In this document: piece after piece, positions 44,154 to 52,033 of the stretch
Numbering within the stretch: the first letter of the stretch is position 1
Layout of the letters: every line of letters begins with the position of its first letter
Notes under the pieces: model-generated
Told to the model about the DNA's origin: nothing
Seen by the model: the letters and a program-made list of their open reading frames with translations, nothing else
Database searches by the model: none
Origin: Fibrobacterota bacterium
GTDB lineage: Bacteria > Fibrobacterota > Chitinivibrionia > Chitinivibrionales > FEN-1185
NCBI GenBank assembly: GCA_003165595.1
Contig: PLWQ01000012.1
Coordinates: 24,600-88,599 of the forward strand
Length of the DNA stretch: 64,000 bases
Reading direction: 5' to 3'
Translations under genes and position numbers: made by a program

Positions 44154-45110
44154 ATGAGAGCAATTTGCTGCACACGATACGGACCGCCGGAAGTGTTACA
44201 ACTTCAAGAGGTGGAAAAACCAATTCCGCGCAATAATGAGTTATGCATTAAAATTTTTGCGACAACAATAACAGCGAGCGATTGCATAGTCCGCGGCTCC
44301 AAACTTCCGGTTTGGCACCCTATGGGCCTCATGATGGGCATTGTGTTGGGTTTTGGGAAACCACGCAATCCCATACTTGGGATGGTGCTATCCGGTGAAA
44401 TTGAATCCGTGGGCAAACATGTTAAACGATTCCAAAAAGGAGATAGGGTTTTTGCTTTTACCGTAAATCCGGGTACCCAAATGCGCTTTGGTACCTATGC
44501 AGAATACATGTGCCTGTCGGAAGATTGGAAGGTTTCTCCAAAACCCTTAAATTTAACATACGAAGAAGCAGCCGCTATTCCCTATGGAGGAATGCTCGCG
44601 CTGCACTTCCTGAAGAAGGCAAACATTCAGGAAGGAAATACGGTTCTTGTTTATGGCGCATCCGGCTCCATCGGAACTTCTGCAATTCAGCTTGCCAAAT
44701 ACTTTGGAGCGAACGTAACCGGGGTATGCAGCGCTGCAAATTTAGAATTGGTGAAATCTCTCGGTGCCGATACGGTTATCGATTATACAAAAGACAACGC
44801 TCTTGAAAGCAAAACGCTTTACGACCTCGTCTTTGATGCCGTCGGAAAAAGAAAAAGTTCTCGATTCAAATTGCATTGCAAAACGAGCCTTACCGCTCGC
44901 GGGAAATACATTTCTGTCGATGATGGTTCGCCCATTCCAAAAATGAAGAATTTGATTTTACTTAAGAATTTGGCAGAAGCGAATCTCATAAGACCTGTTA
45001 TTGATAGATGCTATCCGCTGGAAGATATGGTCGAAGCACACAGGTATGTAGACACCGGGCATAAAAAGGGGAATGTCGTAATTACAGTAGCGCACGATAA
45101 CAGTGCCTGA
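44154..45110 (+). CDS. Zinc-independent MDR-type NAD(P)-dependent oxidoreductase (quinone reductase-like)
   Basis: 318 residues of the medium-chain dehydrogenase/reductase superfamily. The GroES-like N-domain (YGPPEVLQLQEVEKPIPRNNELCIKI ... GMVLSGEIESVGKHVKRFQKGDRVFAF) is followed by a Rossmann domain with VLVYGASGSIGTSAIQLAKYFGANVTGV. No zinc-ligand Cys set is visible, so it is quinone oxidoreductase-like. The gene is more AT-rich in codon use than its neighbours, which suggests it was acquired. The ATG at 44154 begins right before the family's first strand; a longer frame upstream is not protein-like. Confidence 0.88.
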   Translation: MRAICCTRYGPPEVLQLQEVEKPIPRNNELCIKIFATTITASDCIVRGSKLPVWHPMGLMMGIVLGFGKPRNPILGMVLSGEIESVGKHVKRFQKGDRVFAFTVNPGTQMRFGTYAEYMCLSEDWKVSPKPLNLTYEEAAAIPYGGMLALHFLKKANIQEGNTVLVYGASGSIGTSAIQLAKYFGANVTGVCSAANLELVKSLGADTVIDYTKDNALESKTLYDLVFDAVGKRKSSRFKLHCKTSLTARGKYISVDDGSPIPKMKNLILLKNLAEANLIRPVIDRCYPLEDMVEAHRYVDTGHKKGNVVITVAHDNSA

Positions 45111-45370
45111 CGAAACCCTTCCGATGTGAAGACCCACGCAGCAGAGCTTCGGGGACCACGACTTAGGCCGCATACACTTGCTACAGGAGCAGTGCGCTCG
45201 CCGTAGGATTCAAAACCTTCGACCAGCAAATCCGGGCTTGCATTTAATCTTGTCTTCTCTGTTTTTGCAGTGACTTTTCTCATTGGAAAGCCGACTCCCC
45301 GCCTCCTATTTTCTAGTATTGACTCAGACACGTTTTGCGCGTTAAGGCCCATTGCTAAAGGAGAAGCAGG

Positions 45371-46369
45371 ATGGTCAAGACTCCGCTGGAGATGCGTGCG
45401 CTCGCACAGGATCTGACTGTTTCGGTGTGGACCCTCAGCGCAATTGGAACGCTGTTCGAATCCGGTCTCGTGGAACATTTGCGCGAGTCAATGTCACTCG
45501 ACGATCTCGCGGTGCGCTGCCCGGCGCTCTCGAAGACTCTCATCAAAAGGTGTCTGGCCGTCGCGGCCGCAGCAGGTGTGGTAGCGGCGGGAAACGGACA
45601 TTATCAACTTGCCCAGGGAGCGATGCCGTTTTCTCAACAACCTTTTCGAATGACATTGCAAGGGGAAATCCGCTCATCCCTGATGCAGCCTTTGGTCTTC
45701 CTCAATGCATCGGCCGGCAGGGTTTCCGGCTCGGGCTGGTCCCATGCGGACTCCGTGCTTCTACAGGCACAGGGTGACGCTTCGGCAATGTTCCCTCCGA
45801 TGTTCAAGGCGAACATCGTTCCTTCCCTGGGCGATCTGGCGGCCCGGCTCGACGGGCCCGGCGCGCGTTTTCTCGACGTGGGCGTCGGCGTGGCTTCGCT
45901 TGCCATCGCGATGTGCCGTACCTGGCCGGGACTTCGGGTGGTCGGTCTGGATACGTTCGAGGCCACGCTTGCAATAGCGCTAGAGAACGTAACGCGCACG
46001 AACCTGCAAGATCGTATTGAACTGTTGAAAATAGCAGTTGAGGATTTTCGTGACGAGGAGAAGTACGATCTCGCATGGCTCCCCAGCTTCTTCATTGCCG
46101 CGCCTGATCTCCCTGCGGCCATCGGCCGCGTTCGAACCTCGCTCAGGCCCGGCGGTTGGCTGCTTTTTCCGATTGGCGACTATATCGGCGACGAGCTATC
46201 ACGATCGGTCTTTGCCCTGATAAACGAGTGTTGGGGCGGTCCGGCGCTTTCCTTTTCGGAAGCGGAGTCTCTGTTAAAAGAGGCAGGGTTCGAGGCTATC
46301 CGCGCCTTACCGGCACCTCCTGCCTGGCCGCCGCTGTTTGTAGCTCAGCGTGCGATGGAATCGCGCTAA
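45371..46369 (+). CDS. SAM-dependent methyltransferase
   Basis: 332 residues. An N-terminal winged-helix/dimerisation part (about 1-85, ALSKTLIKRCLAVAAAAGVV) is followed by a class I methyltransferase with motif I FLDVGVGVASLAIAM (about 168-182) and the acidic end of strand 2 VVGLDTF. The overall layout resembles O-methyltransferases of the plant COMT/hydroxyindole group. AAAGGAG lies 8 nt before the ATG. The substrate is unknown. Probably part of the accessory stretch here. Confidence 0.85.
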   Translation: MVKTPLEMRALAQDLTVSVWTLSAIGTLFESGLVEHLRESMSLDDLAVRCPALSKTLIKRCLAVAAAAGVVAAGNGHYQLAQGAMPFSQQPFRMTLQGEIRSSLMQPLVFLNASAGRVSGSGWSHADSVLLQAQGDASAMFPPMFKANIVPSLGDLAARLDGPGARFLDVGVGVASLAIAMCRTWPGLRVVGLDTFEATLAIALENVTRTNLQDRIELLKIAVEDFRDEEKYDLAWLPSFFIAAPDLPAAIGRVRTSLRPGGWLLFPIGDYIGDELSRSVFALINECWGGPALSFSEAESLLKEAGFEAIRALPAPPAWPPLFVAQRAMESR

Positions 46370-46417
46370 AATTGTTCGGCGTACAAAGCTATAGTGAGAC
46401 TGCCGTACAAGGCAACC

Positions 46418-46657
46418 ATGAGCGCGGTCATGGGCTTGAGCTACGCCGGTGACCATGCATGCGGTTGGTTTACACTTGTGATTGGCTGGGCCGCGCTGAA
46501 GACCGGCAAACTCCCACGAATGCTCGGATACCTAATCCTGCTTGTAGGACTCTGCTTCCTATTCGATTTTCTATCAATGCTTCTTGCGCTTGTAGGTCTG
46601 CTGCTTTTGGCAATAATGTCGCTTTGGCTCGGCATTGTGCTGATGCGAACGAAGTAA
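46418..46657 (+). CDS. Short membrane protein, possibly the 3' remnant of a DUF4386-like gene
   Basis: 79 residues from ATG 46418 (an in-frame GTG at 46394 gives 87). Two or three hydrophobic segments (CGWFTLVIGWAALKTGKLPRMLGYLILLVG ... LLALVGLLLLAIMSLWLGIVLMR) look like the C-terminal spans of larger DUF4386-like proteins. There is no good RBS, and the N-terminal half of such a protein is missing, so it may be a decayed fragment. Confidence 0.4.
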   Translation: MSAVMGLSYAGDHACGWFTLVIGWAALKTGKLPRMLGYLILLVGLCFLFDFLSMLLALVGLLLLAIMSLWLGIVLMRTK

Positions 46658-47011
46658 GATGAAAATGGAGAGGGCGATCCGGCCGGCCCGCCGCAGGTGT
46701 GCCCGTGAGTGAGATTGCGCGTGTGAGATTGAGAAACCCCGCTCACCAAAAAGACATCATTTGGTCACCAATCTCGAACACTGGCGGGTTATTTTATTGT
46801 CAATGGAATCGTACCGGAAGGTACTCAGGGGTCCTGGGCGCTGGTCGCCGAAGGGCCCCGTTCCTTTTTAGAAGCTTCTTTTTTGCGGATTGGGTTCCCG
46901 TCGTGCGGCCAATCTGTGTTGCCACTGGCAAAAAGACGATTTCCTTGCATGGTGCACAAATCAATTGTACCATCCGTGGCTTTGATTCCTTCGTCTCAAC
47001 CAGGAGAATCC
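46658..47011. other. Intergenic region, nothing recognised
   Basis: About 350 bases without a supported gene or repeat. It belongs to the fragment-rich stretch 46.4-47.5 kb. Confidence 0.3.
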
Positions 47012-47167
47012 ATGAAGATGTTCAAAGTTACCCTCAGGAACAGGGCCGAGCCCGAGATTGTAAATGCTGATAAATGCGAGGTTTCTTCAGACCAAATTTA
47101 TTTCGGTGACAGGGACACATCCTTCTTTATGGAGGACGTCGTTTCCGTGGAAAAAGTTTCAGATTAG
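47012..47167 (+). CDS. Small hypothetical protein, 51 residues
   Basis: MKMFKVTLRNRAEPEIVNAD...ends MEDVVSVEKVSD. The strand pattern is regular (FKVTLRN, CEVSSDQIYF, FFMEDVVSVEKV), like a small beta sheet. AGGAG is placed well before the ATG. No family is recognised. Confidence 0.5.
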   Translation: MKMFKVTLRNRAEPEIVNADKCEVSSDQIYFGDRDTSFFMEDVVSVEKVSD

Positions 47168-47388
47168 TCTGGTCAACCTCCCTCCCGCACAGTGCCGCTG
47201 TGGAGCGCAATGAGCACGTCAGGTGCAGGTAGACGCCTGTTTGCTTAAGCCGCTCGCAAAGAAGATTATGAAAGACAGGGAGGATGATTTCACTACGGAG
47301 GCGCCTGAAGATCGCCCTCCGGTTAGCGGGTCTTTACCGGCTACTTGACCGACGTGAAGATTTGACTGTCGTATGCCTGTGAGGAGCC

Positions 47389-47454
47389 ATGAACACCAAA
47401 AAGGACGAACTGTTCGGCAAGGTGCCGGAAGTCACTCTGATCTCTTGGTTCTAG
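47389..47454 (+). pseudogene. Truncated N-terminal remnant of a DUF347 membrane-protein gene
   Basis: ATG with GAGGAG upstream, encoding 21 residues (MNTKKDELFGKVPEVTL..., then stop after SWF). The first 17 residues match the start of the intact DUF347 protein at 62764 (MNTTKGELFSKVPEVTL) with few changes. The homology ends abruptly where the neighbouring minus-strand dihydrofolate reductase-like gene ends (47451). A recombination joint at this point is likely. Confidence 0.7.
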
Positions 47455-48008
47455 GCCGTCGCTTCGTATTGAAGCAAGACATTTCCATTGCCAAAGGTTC
47501 GCGTCTTTATCAACCTCAAAGCTAGCCTATTTGTGATTCCCTCAAACATTGTTTTCCCTTTCCCAAGAGCAATGGGATTAAGCATGATTTGGTACTCGTC
47601 GATCAGCCCCGCCCGCGCCAACTGAGCGACGATAGTGCCGCTTCCCAGGATGGTCAGGTCCTTTCCATCCTGTGCTTTTAGAGTTCGTACTTCCTCCACC
47701 ATGTTCTCTTTGACAAGCCGCGTATTTTCCCAATCGGCCTTGTTTAGCGTGCGGGAAAAAACAATTTTCGTTGAGTTGTTCATGCCTTGGGCTACGACTC
47801 GATCGTTCTTGAGCGCGTCCGGCGAAGTCCAGTAGCCGGCCATAAGTTCGTACGTCACGCGTCCAAAGAGAAGCGTGTTGCCGGAATTGGAATTCCTCCG
47901 GGCATATTCCTGAAACTCCGCATCAACGTTATGCCAGGAAATATCGCCATCCATGCCTGCAAGGTAGCCATCCAAGGTGAGCATGTTAAAAACGGATAGT
48001 TTTCGCAT
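47451..48008 (-). CDS. RibD C-terminal/dihydrofolate reductase-family protein
   Basis: 185 residues. SVFNMLTLDGYLAG, TLLFGRVTYELMAGYW and LTILGSGTIVAQLARAGLIDEY are the landmarks of the RibD C-terminal (DHFR-like) domain in YyaP/YwjB-type proteins. They bind NADPH; the substrates are mostly unknown. It sits 36 nt downstream of an AHSA1 gene on the same strand, a frequent pairing in mobile or accessory cassettes. Confidence 0.85.
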   Translation of the reverse strand: MRKLSVFNMLTLDGYLAGMDGDISWHNVDAEFQEYARRNSNSGNTLLFGRVTYELMAGYWTSPDALKNDRVVAQGMNNSTKIVFSRTLNKADWENTRLVKENMVEEVRTLKAQDGKDLTILGSGTIVAQLARAGLIDEYQIMLNPIALGKGKTMFEGITNRLALRLIKTRTFGNGNVLLQYEATA

Positions 48009-48044
48009 TTTGTTCTTCCTTTCTTGGTCCCAGGCCTCTTTTTG

Positions 48045-48491
48045 TTACCCGGGAATTTCCGCCTCGACAAGCTGCGCAAGAAGTGAAAGCGATTCCTGCC
48101 AGCCGAGGTAGCAGTTCTCGGGCGGAATGGCTTCGGGTATGCCCTCTTGCACGATGTTCAGCTCGGTTCCACAAGAAACCTGGTTTAGGGTAACTGTCGT
48201 CTTCATTTCTCCGGGCATGTTTGGATCATCGAACTTGTTGGTGTGACATATACGACTATTTGGCGCAAGTTCAAGATATTCTCCGCCAAAAGAATGGCTG
48301 TCTCCTGTTGAAAAATTCGTAAACGACATCTTGTATGTGCCGCCCACCTTTGCGTCCGCATGATGCACCCTGCCGGTGAAACCATACGGCGGAAGCCATT
48401 TTGCCATCGCGTCAGGATCGAGAAACGCCCTATAAACTTTCTCGGGTTTCGCACGAAGTACACGGTGAAGTTTGACCATGTTTGTGGGCAT
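48045..48491 (-). CDS. SRPBCC/AHSA1-family protein
   Basis: 148 residues. The START-like fold begins VKLHRVLRAKPEKVYRAFLDPDAMAKWLPP, then GGTYKMSFTN, and ends with a long helix (GWQESLSLLAQLVEAEI). This is the AHSA1 (Aha1 C-terminal-like) family, which binds hydrophobic ligands. It is probably co-transcribed with the RibD-like gene. Ligand unknown. Confidence 0.85.
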   Translation of the reverse strand: MPTNMVKLHRVLRAKPEKVYRAFLDPDAMAKWLPPYGFTGRVHHADAKVGGTYKMSFTNFSTGDSHSFGGEYLELAPNSRICHTNKFDDPNMPGEMKTTVTLNQVSCGTELNIVQEGIPEAIPPENCYLGWQESLSLLAQLVEAEIPG

Positions 48492-48674
48492 GATTATTTG
48501 TCCTTTCTGTTCTTACGATTCTTGACCCTTGTGCCTATTCTTGCCCGGCATGCAGTAAGTTTCCGACCAGTTTGCCACGTCACCTTGTATCCGCAAACAT
48601 GGTGCCAAACCGGGAGCATCTACGTGTCTCACGAGATCGTGAAGGGAGTTGTTTACGTGAATAAAATGAAGATC

Positions 48675-48760
48675 TGGGCGCCCCGCCGCCGTGCAGCGGC
48701 GGCCCTCCCTCTGCGCTCGGCCGGTACTGCGCTCTGCGCACCTCCGGTCCTGCCTGGCGC
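48675..48760 (+). repeat. Dispersed repeat family A, copy A3 (internally shortened)
   Basis: It begins TGGGCGCCCCGCCGCC with a GCCGCC..GGCGGC hairpin, continues CCTCCCTCTGCGCTCGGCC and GGTCCTGCCTGGCGC. The following tail GGCAGAAAG..CCACAGTTGTCGAG, AATGCAT, GGATCGCAAGC, TATCAACTTTGAA matches the tail of A2. Confidence 0.65.
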
Positions 48761-48913
48761 TGGCAGAAAGTCGTTGCCACAGTTGTCGAGTTCCGCTTCC
48801 GCAAGACTCGGCAATGCATGCGGCTCTCAGCCTTTGGCTAGAACCCGGATCGCAAGCTGTGTGGGATCTTTCACTATCAACTTTGAATTCCTACCTTTTT
48901 CCACCGTAAGAAG

Positions 48914-48934
48914 CCTCCCCTTTCAAAGGGGAGG
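48914..48934. repeat. CCTCCCCTTT/AAAGGGGAGG palindrome
   Basis: A near-perfect palindrome of 21 nt followed by TTTGGCGGGGTG. Similar CCTCCCC-AAAGGGG elements are common intergenic repeats in many bacteria. Confidence 0.5.
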
Positions 48935-49094
48935 TTTGGCGGGGTGATTTACAATAAGCATTTTCTCATTTCATTTCGTAAGGGCAGGGTCGTGGTGCTT
49001 TGCACCTTCCCTTATGTCTCTTGCCCTTTCCTTACGGGATCTAAAGGGCAGCGCCCTTTCCATTTCTTGATTCGAGTATTGAATTTCTATCCGT

Positions 49095-50138
49095 TTATTT
49101 AATCGTCTCCACATCAATCACCGCAAATGTCCCGGGAACTATGGCCGGTCTCGGCTTCGGATTGTCTGCCGTTGCGGCGGGCGCAGGCCCGAATTCCGCC
49201 GTGGGCAGATAGAGATGATGCGTTTTGCCGTCGAGCGCGATCGTCTTGGCGCCCTTCTGCGTGGCGACGTTTTCGAGAACGCTGCATTTGCCGTCGGCCG
49301 CTTCCTGCGCAACGACAAGCGTCCCGTCGCCGCAGGAGACGTAGGCGCGTTTGTACACAGGATCGAACGCGGCGCCGTCGGCGTGGTCGCCGATGGGCAC
49401 TGAGCCGAGGATTTTTCCCGTTTTTGCGTCCGCGATAACCATGACCTTGTTGCCGCACCCGATAAACAGCCTGTTTGTCGCCATGTCGAGCGCTATGGGC
49501 GACGGACCTTCTCCGGGTGCAACAGGAAACTTCCTGATTACTTTCGCGGCCTTGGTATCGATCACATCCACGATGTTCTTGTCTTCGATGTTGACATACA
49601 TCGTCCCTTTCTCGTCGGACACGGGGAATTCCGGCTTGCCGTCGAGCGCAACGGTGGCCGTCACCTTGTTGGTTTTCACGTCGATCACGGTGGCGTTACC
49701 GCTCTTGCCGTTGAATACAAAGACCGCATGCGAATACTTGTCGTAGGTGATTGCATCGGGCCCGGTCCCGGTTACCCTTACCTTCTCGATCACCGCAAGC
49801 GTGTTCAAGTCGAACACAGTCACCGAGGTATCCTTCCCGTTGCTTGTATACCCTTTGTCTGCGTCGCGCGCGATCGCGGTTCCATGCACGCCTTTGGTGT
49901 CCGGAATCGTTCCCACTGTCTTTCCGGTCTTGGTATCCACCACCTGCACCATTGTCGCGTGCGACACGTATAATCTGCCCGTGGAATCGTCCGCGGCGAT
50001 GATGTCCCAGCCGCCGTCGCCGTCAACGTGAATCTTTTGGGCCATTTTGTACCGCGACGCCGATGTTTCCGCGTGCGACAAGGTGAGCAGCGGGCATGCG
50101 CACAGCGCAACCGCGAGAAGAAGAACCGTTTTCTTCAT
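49095..50138 (-). CDS. Exported YVTN/YncE-type beta-propeller protein
   Basis: 347 residues with a signal peptide (1-23, ...LSHA-ETSAS). About seven repeats of the YVTN type follow, each with a pattern such as GRLYVSHATMVQVVDTKTGKTVGTI or NRLFIGCGNKVMVIADAKTGKILGSV. The propeller is a periplasmic or surface protein that binds ligands or partners. AGGAG lies 8 nt before the ATG. It is next to a MntA-HepT pair and a phosphatase, without clear functional link. Confidence 0.85.
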   Translation of the reverse strand: MKKTVLLLAVALCACPLLTLSHAETSASRYKMAQKIHVDGDGGWDIIAADDSTGRLYVSHATMVQVVDTKTGKTVGTIPDTKGVHGTAIARDADKGYTSNGKDTSVTVFDLNTLAVIEKVRVTGTGPDAITYDKYSHAVFVFNGKSGNATVIDVKTNKVTATVALDGKPEFPVSDEKGTMYVNIEDKNIVDVIDTKAAKVIRKFPVAPGEGPSPIALDMATNRLFIGCGNKVMVIADAKTGKILGSVPIGDHADGAAFDPVYKRAYVSCGDGTLVVAQEAADGKCSVLENVATQKGAKTIALDGKTHHLYLPTAEFGPAPAATADNPKPRPAIVPGTFAVIDVETIK

Positions 50139-50244
50139 GGTACGACTCCTGATTGAGGTTTTGTTGATTGTAAGGAGTAAAGAGCCACGGCCACAGGCCG
50201 CGGTATGCCTTCGAGAATACACCGGACCGCACCTCTGCGCAGGA

Positions 50245-50586
50245 TCATGCATATCGCGAAAGGAGCAATTTTACTTGATTAACAAGAACCGGCAGGTCAA
50301 CACGAACAGTACTGTAGACAAGTTCATGGTCAATATCGAAATATGCATGAATCAGTCTGTTGCGCATCCCGATTATCTTTGACCATGGAACGTCAGGATT
50401 GCTATCGCGGAACTCCTGAGAAATCTGGGATGCTGCTTCGCCGATAATTTCGACAGAACGGACAATTGCCTGCAAGGGCATCTTGTTCTCGGCAAGGTCA
50501 TTTTCCGTCAAGATTCCAAGAAAAGAAATCGCATCCGTCGACGATTGAAGCATGTGTTCAAGCCGTGTCCGGTCGTCAAGCTTCAT
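50245..50586 (-). CDS. hepT: HepT-family toxin (HEPN, DUF86)
   Basis: 113 residues, all-helical. The HEPN RNase motif R-x4-H-x-Y is GMRNRLIHAYFDID near residue 85. HepT is the toxin of the MntA-HepT module; its RNase activity is blocked when MntA adds AMP to the Tyr. The start ATG (50586) overlaps the end of the mntA gene, so translation is coupled. Confidence 0.9.
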   Translation of the reverse strand: MKLDDRTRLEHMLQSSTDAISFLGILTENDLAENKMPLQAIVRSVEIIGEAASQISQEFRDSNPDVPWSKIIGMRNRLIHAYFDIDHELVYSTVRVDLPVLVNQVKLLLSRYA

Positions 50587-50881
50587 ATTCAACCTTAGCT
50601 TCCCGGACGACGTCATCCCGGAATTGGCGGCTTAAATCTCCCGGTGTTCGCAGATCAACCTTACGGCCCAACATGCCGGTAAGCTCGATTTCCATGCCCG
50701 CCAGTGTAATTAAGCCGGGAACATGCCCCTTTTCAAACTCGACCAACAAGTCGATATCGCTGTCAGGGCGAAGCTCGTCCCGAAGAGCGGAACCAAAAAG
50801 CGACATCCTTTTGATATGGTTCTTCAAGCAGAATTCTCTCACCTCTTCATGGCCCAATTTTTCATCCATGCTGTGTGACAT
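50576..50881 (-). CDS. mntA: MntA-family nucleotidyltransferase antitoxin
   Basis: 101 residues. The minimal nucleotidyltransferase motif is GSALRDELRPDSDIDLLVEF (G-S-x9-D-x-D). MntA adenylylates the HepT toxin. It overlaps hepT by 11 nt at its 3' end. The start may be M1 or the Met at position 5. Confidence 0.9.
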   Translation of the reverse strand: MSHSMDEKLGHEEVREFCLKNHIKRMSLFGSALRDELRPDSDIDLLVEFEKGHVPGLITLAGMEIELTGMLGRKVDLRTPGDLSRQFRDDVVREAKVEYEA

Positions 50882-51016
50882 GCAAAATCCTATTTATGAG
50901 TGAAGTGAAGGAACCAGCAGCGTCCTGCTTCAATATAGCCATTTCGTCCCGTTGATGTCAAAGCCGAAGACTCCGGATTGCCGCGTTCGGATCAAGGCCA
51001 CCATGCCAGAATTGCG

Positions 51017-51994
51017 CTATTTCTTAATGATCGCCGAGTAAATTTCAGTTCCCGCGGTGTCGATCATGATCACCTTCATTTTCTCCGGCGTGAGCAGTAC
51101 CTTGGTAAATCCCGGGATGGATTTGGCAAACACCGTCTCCGGGATCGGGTCGCCCATGGGCCGCACTTCGACGGTTCCGCACACAAAATAATTCACATTG
51201 CCTGCTTTCGACTTGCAATACTCGAAATCGTGATCGTGGCCGCAGAAATAGGCGTCCACGCCCTTGCGCTCGAACAGGCCAGCGAACATGGATTGCATGT
51301 CGCCGGTTTCCTTGCCGTGCGCGCTGCCGCTGGAATAGACCGGGTGGTGGCCGAACACCAGCTTCCACCGTGATTTGCTGTTTGTGAGACAACTGTCGAT
51401 CCAGCGCATCTGCTTTGCCGCGTCCTGTCCGTCAATCTTGACATCGGCCTCCTTTGCCCCGCGATACATCGATTGAAGGGGCGACGTGTCGATGATGTAA
51501 AAATCCGCCGCCGTGCTGTCATCGATTTTCTTGTGCTCGGCATAATACCGGGCAGGCATGTTCCACCGCCGGCTTACCTTTGTGTAATCCACTTCCGCCT
51601 GGGGGCTACCATGGTAATCGTGGTTTCCCAGCGCCACATACCAATCGCATTCGAGCGCCGGGTCGCTGAACACGTTTTCGAAATTCAACATCCACAAGGG
51701 GTCAGTGACGCTTCGAACGCCGTTGACCTGGAAATTATCCCCAACGGAGACGATAAATTTTCCTACGCCTTTCTCCGCCATGATCCTGGCAACTTCGGTT
51801 TGATTTTTCTTCCCGTTCCAGCCCCAGTCGCCGAGGACCGAGAACTTGAGACCCTTTTCCCTGTCGCCGCTCTTTTCCTTTTTAGTAACGGCAGCCCCCA
51901 GCGCTTTTGTCTGGTCGGCCTTCATGCAGGCGCCTCCTGCAAGAATAATGCATCCGGCAATCGCCAAGGTCATAGACCTGAAGGAATTTGTCAT
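51017..51994 (-). CDS. Exported metallophosphoesterase, acid phosphatase type (ACP5-like)
   Basis: 325 residues. An N-terminal signal/lipoprotein-like segment (IAGCIILAGGAC, Cys near 24) is followed by a purple acid phosphatase core with LGDWGWNG, VGDNFQ, ALGNHDYHG, FGHHPVYS and CGHDHDFEY. This motif set matches the tartrate-resistant (TRAP/ACP5) subfamily, and it is shorter than the 544-residue enzyme at 31.7 kb. It should release phosphate from esters in the periplasm. AAGGAG precedes the ATG. It lies 39 nt downstream of the TonB-dependent receptor, so the two are an operon. Confidence 0.85.
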   Translation of the reverse strand: MTNSFRSMTLAIAGCIILAGGACMKADQTKALGAAVTKKEKSGDREKGLKFSVLGDWGWNGKKNQTEVARIMAEKGVGKFIVSVGDNFQVNGVRSVTDPLWMLNFENVFSDPALECDWYVALGNHDYHGSPQAEVDYTKVSRRWNMPARYYAEHKKIDDSTAADFYIIDTSPLQSMYRGAKEADVKIDGQDAAKQMRWIDSCLTNSKSRWKLVFGHHPVYSSGSAHGKETGDMQSMFAGLFERKGVDAYFCGHDHDFEYCKSKAGNVNYFVCGTVEVRPMGDPIPETVFAKSIPGFTKVLLTPEKMKVIMIDTAGTEIYSAIIKK

Positions 51995-52033
51995 TGATTG
52001 CTCCTTAGTGAAAGTTGAACTGTACAAGGGTGA

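Larger units (their letters stand above)
48492..49094. other. Repeat-rich intergenic region
   Basis: About 600 bases with family A copy A3 (48675-48760) and its tail to about 48890, and a palindrome at 48914-48934. The end (48960-49080) has AGGGCAG/CTGCCCT-like blocks repeated in direct and inverted form. No gene is supported. Confidence 0.5.
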
